This document shows positions 1-4,967 of a stretch of 5,302 nt of DNA, piece by piece (position 1 is the first letter of the stretch; the number at the start of each line of letters is the position of its first letter). The notes below the pieces were generated by a model. The model was not told where the DNA came from. It saw only the letters and a list, made by a program, of their open reading frames with translations, and made no database searches. The position numbers were made by a program, and so were the translations under genes. This stretch comes from Lachnospiraceae bacterium (GTDB lineage: Bacteria; Bacillota; Clostridia; Lachnospirales; Lachnospiraceae): contig JAKSRN010000143.1 of assembly GCA_024403585.1 (NCBI GenBank), positions 1 to 5,302 of the forward strand, given 5' to 3'.

Positions 1-28
1 CCGCAATCAACTTGATCGAAATACATAA

Positions 29-100
29 AAATTACCCCCGATAAGTAGATTTCAGCTCAAGCGCTTAAGCTGGTTTTAGTCTACTTTTCGGGGGTTATTT
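29..100. repeat. Large imperfect palindrome, possible terminator or MITE-like element
   Basis: Positions 29-49 pair with 80-100 with two mismatches (core ACCCCCGA against TCGGGGGT, then AAGTAGA against TCTACTT). A second nested arm, 53-57 with 68-72, closes on the centre AAGCGCTT. Read on the minus strand it ends in GGGGG followed by TAATTTTTATG, so it could terminate the transporter transcript that ends at 236. The plus-strand tail is poorer in T. The outer arms (ACCCCCGAAAAGTAGAC type) also resemble, from memory only, the ends of IS150-like IS3-family elements. That would make this a tiny internally deleted or MITE-like copy. No clear target duplication is visible. Confidence 0.5.
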
Positions 101-181
101 CGCTTGCTGCGCAATTTCTTACGCCATCTATTACAGTATTGCACCTGTCCTTGCTGGCATTGTTGCGCAGGATATTACATT

Positions 182-218
182 AAAAAAAATATTTCATTCT
201 CTGTTTCTTATTGAGAAT
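182..218 (-). terminator. Weak intrinsic terminator candidate after the transporter gene
   Basis: On the minus strand ATTCTC (213-218) can pair with GAGAAT (196-201) across an 11-nt loop. An eight-T run (182-189) follows about six bases later. The stem is short and AT-rich and the gap to the T run is long, so it is a weak candidate. Nothing else supportable was seen between 101 and 235. Confidence 0.3.
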
Positions 219-235
219 ATATGTCGCTATTGCTT

Positions 236-2287
236 TTATTCACCGGCAGATGCGATTCTGACAATAACTTCTGCCGCCTTATCTATATCAAAGTGCCCGG
301 TGTTCATGCAGAGGTCATAGTTGTCGGCTGCTCCCCATTTCGCTCCGGAACGCTGTGTGTAATAGGCTGCACGTTCTCGATCTACTTTCATGATTTTCTT
401 ATATGCCTCTTCGCGATTCAGTGAATCTCTCTGCATTATTCGATTGATTCTTAGTTCTTCGTCAGCGCTGATAAAAACACGCAGAAGCTTGTAATGTTCG
501 GATAAGACCTGATCAGCACAGCGTCCCACAATTACACAAGGCCCCTCAGATGCAACCTTTTCTATGATTTCCTGCTGTGCCTTAATAGCTTGTCCAGCAA
601 TGGCCGGATACTCACTTGAAGCAACACCAATTGATGTATACAGAAGCTGACTGCTGATAGGTTTCTCATCAAGGCTCTCCAGAAAGCGTTTGCTAAATCC
701 AAAGCTTTCTGCAGCCTGTTCGAGGAGTTCCGAATCATAGTACGGAATCTGCAGCTGCTGTGCCACCAGCCTGCCAACACTACGTCCTCCTGCACCATAA
801 GAGCGTCCGATTGTGATAATGAAATCTGTTCGGAGGTTATTGGCACTGTAATCAATTTCAGGCTCAGTTATTCCCTGGGTATTTTCATTTTCCGCCACAT
901 TATTCAGCTCTTTATACGTGCCTCGAATCACAATAGCAGCTATTACAAAAGTCAGTATATCTGAAAGTGGCATCGAATACAGAACACCATCAAGCCCAAA
1001 GAACATCGGCAGCAACAGTGCAAATCCCACGCCAAAAACGATTTCTCGAATCATGGAAATCAATGTAGAAGCCAACGCCTTTCCGAGAGACTGCAGATAA
1101 ATAAAGGTACCCTTGTTCACAGTTGCAAATATCATCATGCAGAGATAGATTCGAAAGCTCTTAACTGCAAAACTGGTATAATAGGCACTTTCATTTCCGG
1201 CTCCGAAAATGCTGATAAGCTGCGCGGGAAACAGCTCTACAATAAACAGAGCTACTGCACCCAGGACAGCTTCACAGGTAAGAAGAAGCGTGAAGAGTTT
1301 TTTTGCTCTGTCCTTGCGACCGGCTCCAATATTATAGCCAACGATCGGAATGCATCCGGCTGCCATACCAACCGAAATGGAAATAACGATCTGAAAGAAC
1401 TTCATAACAATTCCAACGACTGCCATGGGAATCTGCGCATACTGGCTCTGACCAAAAATCGGATCCATTGCTCCATATCTGAAAAGCATGTTATTGATAG
1501 CTGCCATGGCCATAACCAGTGAGATCTGAGACAAAAAGCTTGTAACGCCGAGCGGCATATACTGACGCATCAGTGCCGGATGAAAACCTACACTGCTTCT
1601 GGAAATTTTAACTGCCTTCATATGAAACAGATACCAGATTGCAAGTACAGCTGTAAAAATCTGTCCAATAACTGTTGCAATTGCGGCACCCTTCATACCC
1701 ATATGCAGCGGAAAAATGAAGATTGGATCAAGAATGATATTGATAACAGCACCGGACACTGTAGATACCATTGCAAACTTCGGGCTGCCATCCGAACGAA
1801 TCACCGGATTCATTGCCTGCCCGAACATATAGAACGGAACGCCTAAGCTGATCCAGAAAAAGTATTCCTTTGCGCAGGTAAAGGTTTCTGTATTTACCCC
1901 ACCGCCAAAGGCAGTAATAATCTGATCCATAAAAACCAGATAGATGATTGTCAGCACCAGACTGCTGAGTATACAGCAAAGTACTGCACTTCCAACACTT
2001 CGTTTTGCATCCTCCTGACGGTTTGCACCTAATGAAATACTGACAAAAGCACAGCAACCGTCACCAATCATGACCGCAATAGCGAGTGCTACAATCGTCA
2101 ACGGGAATACTACTGTATTGGCTGCATTTCCATACGAACCGAGATAACTGGCGTTGGCAATAAAAAGCTGATCTACAATATTGTACAGAGCAGCTACAAG
2201 AAGAGAAATCACACAGGGCACTGCGTATTTTTTCATCAGACTGCTGACCGGGGCAGTCTCCAGATAGGCATTTCTTCGTTCTTCCAT
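236..2287 (-). CDS. MATE-family efflux transporter fused to a cytidylate-kinase-like domain
   Basis: 683 aa. Residues about 12-460 are a complete MATE multidrug/cation antiporter with roughly twelve hydrophobic helices. Typical family signatures are visible: VIRSDGSPKFAM (162-173), NIILDPIFIF (183-192) and GYNIGAGRKDRAKK (317-330). A charged linker (about 458-486) leads to a cytosolic domain of about 195 residues of the cytidylate-kinase-like P-loop family. That domain has a glycine-rich nucleotide loop IGRSYGAGGRSVG (493-505), then VIVGRCADQVL (585-595), and a lid-like region with RINRIMQRD (613-621) and DRERAAYYTQRSGAKWG (636-652). The P-loop lacks the classical GKS/T lysine, as is usual in this family, so catalysis is uncertain. 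The start is supported by AGGAGG (2298-2303) ten bases upstream. The MATE part is of normal length, so this is a true C-terminal extension and not a frameshift join. It lies behind a promoter and two tandem terminators, suggesting conditional expression. The MATE substrate cannot be read from sequence. Confidence 0.93.
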   Translation of the reverse strand: MEERRNAYLETAPVSSLMKKYAVPCVISLLVAALYNIVDQLFIANASYLGSYGNAANTVVFPLTIVALAIAVMIGDGCCAFVSISLGANRQEDAKRSVGSAVLCCILSSLVLTIIYLVFMDQIITAFGGGVNTETFTCAKEYFFWISLGVPFYMFGQAMNPVIRSDGSPKFAMVSTVSGAVINIILDPIFIFPLHMGMKGAAIATVIGQIFTAVLAIWYLFHMKAVKISRSSVGFHPALMRQYMPLGVTSFLSQISLVMAMAAINNMLFRYGAMDPIFGQSQYAQIPMAVVGIVMKFFQIVISISVGMAAGCIPIVGYNIGAGRKDRAKKLFTLLLTCEAVLGAVALFIVELFPAQLISIFGAGNESAYYTSFAVKSFRIYLCMMIFATVNKGTFIYLQSLGKALASTLISMIREIVFGVGFALLLPMFFGLDGVLYSMPLSDILTFVIAAIVIRGTYKELNNVAENENTQGITEPEIDYSANNLRTDFIITIGRSYGAGGRSVGRLVAQQLQIPYYDSELLEQAAESFGFSKRFLESLDEKPISSQLLYTSIGVASSEYPAIAGQAIKAQQEIIEKVASEGPCVIVGRCADQVLSEHYKLLRVFISADEELRINRIMQRDSLNREEAYKKIMKVDRERAAYYTQRSGAKWGAADNYDLCMNTGHFDIDKAAEVIVRIASAGE

Positions 2288-2340
2288 AATTTACATTCCT
2301 CCTGTTTTCTTCTGCAGATCCTGCTCCGTTCAAGAGCAAC

Positions 2341-2397
2341 AAAAAAAGTGCATAACCTTACAAAGCCGGATTTACGCTCATAAGGCCACACACTTTT
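2341..2397 (-). terminator. Leader hairpin 2: intrinsic terminator with conserved loop
   Basis: On the minus strand the 17-nt arm at 2397-2381 pairs at every position with 2360-2344 (13 Watson-Crick, 4 G-U). The 3' arm runs into a seven-T tract (2341-2347). The 20-nt loop contains GCGTAAATCCGG (2377-2366). It lies about 55 nt before the transporter start and downstream of a strong promoter, so it should stop transcription ahead of the gene unless relieved. Within the loop, ATG (2381-2379) opens a 7-codon frame, MSVNPAL, ending at 2358. It has no Shine-Dalgarno and is not called as a gene. Confidence 0.85.
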
Positions 2398-2437
2398 GAT
2401 CTGTGAATATTAAATTTGTTTTTGCCGTGTTGGAACA

Positions 2438-2490
2438 CAAACAAAAAACGAGTGACAGCAACTGGATTTACGCAATTACTGCCACTCGTT
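2438..2490 (-). terminator. Leader hairpin 1: intrinsic terminator with the same conserved loop
   Basis: On the minus strand AACGAGTGGCAG (2490-2479) pairs fully with CTGTCACTCGTT (2458-2447), with one G-U pair, and the stem can extend by about six weaker pairs. TTTTTTGTTTG follows. The apex carries GCGTAAATCCAG (2473-2462), the same ten bases as hairpin 2. The stem starts almost exactly at the predicted transcription start (about 2490-2492). A third, AT-rich hairpin (2415-2421 with 2439-2445, closing on GTGT/ACAC) could capture the T tract and act as a rival structure. Confidence 0.85.
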
Positions 2491-2498
2491 AGGAAGAT

Positions 2499-2527
2499 AT
2501 TATACTACTTTTTTGTAAAAAATTCAA
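2499..2527 (-). promoter_or_regulatory. Sigma-A-type promoter of the transporter leader
   Basis: On the minus strand, TTGAAT (2527-2522) and a perfect TATAAT (2504-2499) are separated by exactly 17 bases. Transcription should start near 2490-2492, giving a leader of about 200 nt that consists mainly of the two terminator hairpins. The promoter lies between the regulator gene (ends 2556) and the transporter, so the transporter is probably its own unit. There is no convincing terminator right after the regulator gene, only a 5-bp A/T stem near 2533-2548, so some read-through into this leader is possible. Confidence 0.8.
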
Positions 2528-2555
2528 GAATAGAAAAACCGCATTTTTATCCTTC

Positions 2556-3938
2556 TCATTTTAAAACAATCTGCTCGGCATGAAGCCTTTCCTTCAACTC
2601 CTTGTAGGCAGGCTCCGGCAGCATCTGCTTTGCGCGGTCATATTCAGCCTGGGCACTCTGAACTGAGCCAATCTTTATCAGTGCGTAGATCATCCAGTAA
2701 ACTGCTTCGGCATTGCCGGGTTCAATTTCCAAAGCTTTGGCTGCAAAGTGCTGCACCGACTGATAATCCTTCAGCTCGGCCAGATCCTTCAGCAGATGAT
2801 TTACAGCAAACAGAAACTCAATGGCATAGTGTTCCGCTGTGGGAAGAAGCCAGTGTTCATGAGACGCTTCGCTGTAAACCGGACCACGGTACAGCTTTAT
2901 AGCCCGCTTATATTCATCAATACGAGGGCATATATCAACCTGAGCCTTCGCATTGGCAATATGACGCTCAAATTCCTCCAGGTCAGAAATGAGATTATAG
3001 TGTTCATTGATCCGATAGCCATAGTTGGAATTGGTAATCAGGGATTCCTTCGGATCTAGAATAGACTCCAGCTTCGGCTTCATACGGCTCATGACAACAC
3101 GGAGCGCATTCTGAGCATGATCCAGCTCCTCATCATTACTCAACGCCTCCGCAACGGTGCGGATCGGAACCGGCTTTTTCCGCAGAACGAGATACGAAAG
3201 CAATCTCCATCCCTTTGGTGAATTCAAGGTCTGTGCAGAAAGCTGCCCCTTGAGTGTATGGATCTCTGGCTCACCAAACAGACGGATGTAAACGTCCTTT
3301 TCGGAAGTCAACTCTGCACACGGCTGCTTCATCTGCAGCTTCAAAGCCTCCAGATTCTGCTGCTCCTTCCAGCAGTTCAGAACGACATAAGCAAGAATGG
3401 CCAGCATGGTCGGCTGATCGGAATACTGCTTTGGATTCTTTACGATCATGAAACCACAAGGCTTGTGGTAGAAAAGCGGAACGCCGATAACACTCTGAAC
3501 ATCCATTTTCTGATAGTGCCGGAACTCACTGCCGGTCACTCCGGCTTTGCGCTGTTCGAGCCCGTTCAGCACCACATTTTCTCCGTGAAGGAGCGCATGA
3601 GTCCAAGTATCATAGTCCTGCAGGAACTCAAATTCATCGAATTTAGTTTGCGCCATTCTTCCTTCTGCTCTGTTTACCCACCAGTATGGATAAAAGATAC
3701 CGGCATCCAGGTCACCGCTGATCAGGCCGCACCAGTCAGCATCATAGAAATCACGGGCAACCTCGATGGTCTGCATAGCGATTTCTTCAGGATCATCGTC
3801 ATTGTGAAGGCCCTTTTCCAGTCCTGCCAACGTGCCTTCAAAGCGGAACAGGTACTCCATGTCCACAGTAGGCAGGACCATTTGAGATGGCATGATGGGT
3901 GTAGTTTTGATTTCAGATTTCTTTGTCATGTGAGGCAT
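2556..3938 (-). CDS. One-component transcription factor: GAF-like sensor, winged helix, BTAD
   Basis: 460 aa, cytosolic. Residues about 30-190 resemble a GAF domain: N-terminal helices, a WCGLISGDLDAGIFYPYWWVNR strand region at 69-90, then VQSVIGVPLFYHKPCGFMIVKNP at 147-169. A helical linker (190-212) leads to an OmpR/SARP-type winged helix (about 216-312; opens VYIRLFGEPEIHTLKG, closes LITNSNYGYRI). Residues 316-455 are a bacterial transcriptional activator domain of TPR-like helices (LYRGPVYSEASHEHW, then ALEIEPGNAEAVYWMIYAL). There is no receiver or kinase domain, so the GAF part presumably senses a small molecule directly; which one is unknown. The start is ambiguous: AAGGGAG (3941-3947) is very close to ATG 3938 and rather far from ATG 3929 (Met4). 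The gene follows a 370-base RNA-rich leader. Its targets are not evident; the neighbouring transporter is a natural guess only. Confidence 0.9.
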   Translation of the reverse strand: MPHMTKKSEIKTTPIMPSQMVLPTVDMEYLFRFEGTLAGLEKGLHNDDDPEEIAMQTIEVARDFYDADWCGLISGDLDAGIFYPYWWVNRAEGRMAQTKFDEFEFLQDYDTWTHALLHGENVVLNGLEQRKAGVTGSEFRHYQKMDVQSVIGVPLFYHKPCGFMIVKNPKQYSDQPTMLAILAYVVLNCWKEQQNLEALKLQMKQPCAELTSEKDVYIRLFGEPEIHTLKGQLSAQTLNSPKGWRLLSYLVLRKKPVPIRTVAEALSNDEELDHAQNALRVVMSRMKPKLESILDPKESLITNSNYGYRINEHYNLISDLEEFERHIANAKAQVDICPRIDEYKRAIKLYRGPVYSEASHEHWLLPTAEHYAIEFLFAVNHLLKDLAELKDYQSVQHFAAKALEIEPGNAEAVYWMIYALIKIGSVQSAQAEYDRAKQMLPEPAYKELKERLHAEQIVLK

Positions 3939-3956
3939 TTCTCCCTTCGTTATATG

Positions 3957-4005
3957 AAAAAAGCCCGCAGAACTAACGGTAGATCATCTACGGCAGCTCT
4001 GCGGG
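3957..4005 (-). terminator. Intrinsic terminator just upstream of the GAF-BTAD gene
   Basis: On the minus strand CCCGCAGA (4005-3998) pairs perfectly with TCTGCGGG (3971-3964). The stem continues inward (GCTG with TTAGT, then GTAGA with TCTAC around a TGA loop), and six Ts follow (3962-3957). It ends only about 10 nt before the Shine-Dalgarno of the regulator gene, with no gene ending nearby. This is the geometry of an attenuator rather than an operon end. Confidence 0.85.
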
Positions 4006-4048
4006 TTCCATATATCTGCTGCCGTTCGATGAAGAAGAACGATAGCAG
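3991..4048 (-). promoter_or_regulatory. Antiterminator and anti-antiterminator hairpins
   Basis: Two alternative pairings precede the terminator on the minus strand. First, CTGCTATCGTTC (4048-4037) pairs with GAACGGCAGCAG (4027-4016), 12 positions with one mismatch and a 9-nt loop. Second, CGGCAGC (4024-4018), part of that same arm, is perfectly complementary to GCTGCCG (3997-3991). The second pairing takes up the inner 5' arm of the terminator and traps its CCCGCAGA in a loop. If the first hairpin forms the terminator is free; if it is opened the antiterminator can form. The pairing is seen directly; the switching is inferred. Confidence 0.65.
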
Positions 4049-4146
4049 CATCCTTTTTGATGAGTTGACAAGTTGCTTACGGCGGAGGGTCAGCTCCCTT
4101 TACCGCAGTCAGGCTGGTGGGAATCCGTCCTCATCAATTGGATGCT
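4047..4146 (-). ncRNA. Unassigned structured leader RNA domain
   Basis: A long-range helix closes this 100-nt stretch on the minus strand: AGCATCC (4146-4140) with GGATGCT (4053-4047), an AA/AAA internal loop, TTGATGAG (4137-4130) with CTCATCAA (4064-4057), then GAC (4129-4127) with GTC (4069-4067) across an AA bulge. That gives 18 pairs. Inside, GCGG-TAAA-GGG pairs with CCC-T-CCGC around AGCTGA (about 4105-4082). The closing helix abuts the hairpin that controls the next terminator. I could not match it to c-di-GMP-II, T-box, cobalamin or another class I know. It overlaps the 24-codon ORF, so translation would unfold its 5' strand. Confidence 0.55.
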
Positions 4147-4164
4147 TGATATAGTAAAGATCAT
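4090..4164 (-). CDS. Small ORF (24 codons) behind a strong ribosome binding site, possible leader peptide
   Basis: AGGAGG (4178-4173) stands eight bases before ATG (4164-4162), the best ribosome binding site in the window. The frame encodes MIFTISSIQLMRTDSHQPDCGKGS and stops at TGA 4092-4090. It follows immediately after the riboswitch terminator and overlaps the 5' half of the long-range helix at 4047-4146, so a translating or stalled ribosome would change that fold. There is no obvious run of one codon that would name a sensed amino acid. The peptide resembles nothing I recognise. Alternatives are a small functional protein or the stub of a longer riboswitch-controlled gene lost by rearrangement. 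Too short to prove coding from composition. Confidence 0.45.
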   Translation of the reverse strand: MIFTISSIQLMRTDSHQPDCGKGS

Positions 4165-4179
4165 GATTATCACCTCCTG

Positions 4180-4216
4180 AAAAGCAAAACTGTCAGACCG
4201 ATACAGGCCTGACAGT
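4180..4216 (-). terminator. Riboswitch expression platform: intrinsic terminator
   Basis: On the minus strand ACTGTCAG (4216-4209) pairs perfectly with CTGACAGT (4196-4189). Three more pairs (one G-U) close a 6-nt loop, and TTTTGCTTTT follows. It begins about 20 nt after the c-di-GMP aptamer. The GGCCTG in the aptamer P3 region (4261-4256) is complementary to CAGGCC (4211-4206) in the terminator, a possible antiterminator pairing that would exclude ligand binding. Under that model c-di-GMP would favour termination, but the direction is not settled by sequence. Confidence 0.85.
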
Positions 4217-4236
4217 CAGATACAACTCGATATGAT

Positions 4237-4300
4237 GCAACTGGCTGCCATTTTACAGGCCCTATAGCTTTGCGTCGCCGGATTTCTCCGGGTTTGCCAA
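4237..4300 (-). promoter_or_regulatory. c-di-GMP-I (GEMM-I) riboswitch aptamer
   Basis: The minus strand shows the class signature in order. GGCAAACC (4298-4291) leads into a P2 hairpin CCGGA-GAAA-TCCGG with its GNRA tetraloop (4291-4278). Then come the near-invariant GACGCAAAGC (4276-4267) and TATAGGG, a short P3 (GCC 4260-4258 with GGC 4249-4247), and GCAGCCAGTTGC (4248-4237). P1 is only four pairs (GCAA/TTGC) and P3 is short, but all core blocks are intact. It starts ten bases after the XRE stop codon, so it is either co-transcribed with that gene or served by a promoter inside its 3' end. An AATAAT at 4314-4309 with a poor -35 is the only candidate I see. Confidence 0.92.
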
Positions 4301-4309
4301 CTTTGAAAA

Positions 4310-4666
4310 TTATTCTGTCGCTGCTGCAGCATTCTGTACTACAAGCAGAGATTTCATGATAGAAATGAGTTCGCTTCTGGTAGCTGGTGTCATCGCCTCG
4401 TAGAGAGGTTTGAATTCTTCAGCTTCCCAGTATCCGATGTATGCGTTCGGTGCATCCTTCAGGAAGTAATCAACGCTTACATTCAGCTCCTCACTCAGCA
4501 TTGTAAGAAGATCAATGGAAGGATTTGTCTTTCCGGTTTCAACGGCACTGATGTGTTTAGGGTCACAGCCACAGGCAAGAGCGACTTCCTTCTGCGTCTT
4601 ATTTGCTTCAGTTCGAGCAGTTTTAATGTGCTGTCCGACCTTGGTAAAGTCGATCTTAGACCGCAT
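4310..4666 (-). CDS. XRE-family helix-turn-helix transcriptional regulator
   Basis: 118 aa, cytosolic DNA-binding protein. Residues about 10-66 form a Cro/C1-type HTH: VGQHIKTARTEANKTQKEVALACGCDPKHISAVETGKTNPSIDLLTMLSEELNVSVDYFL, with the usual TQ..VA...G....IS..E.G...PS spacing. A C-terminal helical part of about 50 residues (EEFKPLYEAMTPATRSELISIMKSLL) probably mediates dimerisation. Its length is normal for small XRE repressors common in conjugative elements and prophages. GGAGG (4680-4676) lies nine bases before ATG 4666, which fixes the start. The first codons overlap the tail of an upstream degenerate frame ending at 4656. Ligand and targets are unknown; autoregulation through inverted repeats at 4742-4769 is possible. 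Confidence 0.92.
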   Translation of the reverse strand: MRSKIDFTKVGQHIKTARTEANKTQKEVALACGCDPKHISAVETGKTNPSIDLLTMLSEELNVSVDYFLKDAPNAYIGYWEAEEFKPLYEAMTPATRSELISIMKSLLVVQNAAAATE

Positions 4667-4703
4667 CCCTAATCACCTCCATCCATTCTTTTTCTTCACT
4701 TTT

Positions 4704-4709
4704 ATTATA
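4704..4709 (-). promoter_or_regulatory. Candidate -10 box of the XRE gene
   Basis: A perfect TATAAT on the minus strand lies about 38 bases before the XRE start codon and would give a leader of about 30 nt containing its Shine-Dalgarno. The -35 at 17-base spacing is TTCCGC, a poor match, so the promoter would be weak or activator-dependent. Confidence 0.4.
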
Positions 4710-4741
4710 GGAAAATCCATCTTCTGGCGGAACTTGCCAAC

Positions 4742-4769
4742 AGATAGGATATCTATGTGATAAATAGAT
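4742..4769. promoter_or_regulatory. Inverted repeats upstream of the XRE -10 box, possible operator
   Basis: AGATA (4742-4746) faces TATCT (4750-4754), and ATCTAT (4751-4756) faces ATAGAT (4764-4769) across seven bases. These short AT-rich dyads lie 33-65 bases upstream of the -10 box, where an XRE protein might bind. Such dyads are frequent by chance in AT-rich DNA. Confidence 0.25.
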
Positions 4770-4804
4770 TTCGATAAAGAAAATTTCCGATTTTCCTGTC
4801 AATA

Positions 4805-4824
4805 GATGGAGTTGGATGGAGTTC
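4805..4824. repeat. Tandem 10-bp direct repeat
   Basis: GATGGAGTTG is followed at once by GATGGAGTTC, nine of ten bases identical. It lies inside the degenerate frame at 4656-4940. A related GGATGGAGG occurs in inverted orientation next to the XRE ribosome binding site (about 4676-4684). No function is assigned. Confidence 0.4.
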
Positions 4825-4967
4825 TCCCGGATAAAGATAACCCAGAGGCTGGTCAAATATACGCCAGTCTCCGGGTCATATTCGGAATAACATTGATTTC
4901 TGTCTTAGCTGCGCCAATTTTTCTCAGCAGCTAATTTCATGGTTAATGGTTCCTTTCTTGTAATTCT

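Larger units (their letters stand above)
4656..4940 (-). pseudogene. Possible small gene interrupted by an in-frame stop
   Basis: ATG 4940-4938 follows AAAGGA (about ten bases upstream) and reads MKLAAEKNWRS before TAA (4907-4905). The same frame then stays open for 82 more codons, including SEYDPETGVYLTSLWVIFIREN, and ends at 4656, eleven bases inside the XRE gene. This could be a gene of about 94 codons with a nonsense mutation, an 11-aa peptide followed by chance open frame, or non-coding DNA. In the frame reached by dropping one A from the A run at about 4918-4922, the peptide continues KIGAAKTEINVIPNMTRRLAYI and stops at 4853. That is faintly like the N-terminus of large serine recombinases, but too short to call. 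No family is recognised. Confidence 0.3.

Noticed and set aside
126..224. Plus-strand frame reading YYSIAPVLAGIVAQDITLKKIFHSLFLIEN, which looks like a membrane-protein fragment
   Set aside because: It has no start codon or ribosome binding site, emerges from the palindrome at 29-100, and is too short to match a family.
2358..2492. Minus-strand frame open for about 44 codons through both terminator hairpins, in which both loop repeats read as VNP (NCVNPVAV and MSVNPAL)
   Set aside because: The two repeats are 96 bases apart, so sharing a frame has a one-in-three chance. There is no start codon with a ribosome binding site, and the predicted transcript starts inside the frame. RNA structure explains the repeat better, though an annotation pipeline may call it a small protein.
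2533..2548. AAAAATGCGGTTTTT stem just after the GAF-BTAD stop as a terminator
   Set aside because: Only five A-T pairs with no GC in the stem; unlikely to terminate transcription.
4047..4146. Hammerhead ribozyme (TTGATGAG resembles the CUGAUGAG core)
   Set aside because: The first core base is wrong and no CGAAAC block or cleavage-site arrangement is present.
3258..4154. 298-codon open frame on the plus strand, antisense to the GAF-BTAD gene and its leader
   Set aside because: It mirrors a well-supported gene on the other strand, has no Shine-Dalgarno before its ATG, and its translation has no recognisable domain and an erratic composition.
3957..4164. T-box riboswitch upstream of the regulator (TGGAACCCGC near 4010-4000 resembles the T-box core)
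   Set aside because: The preceding GGG of the AGGGTGGNACCGCG consensus is missing, the motif is not placed in a T-box type antiterminator bulge, no specifier stem is apparent, and the downstream gene is not an amino-acid or tRNA-synthetase gene.
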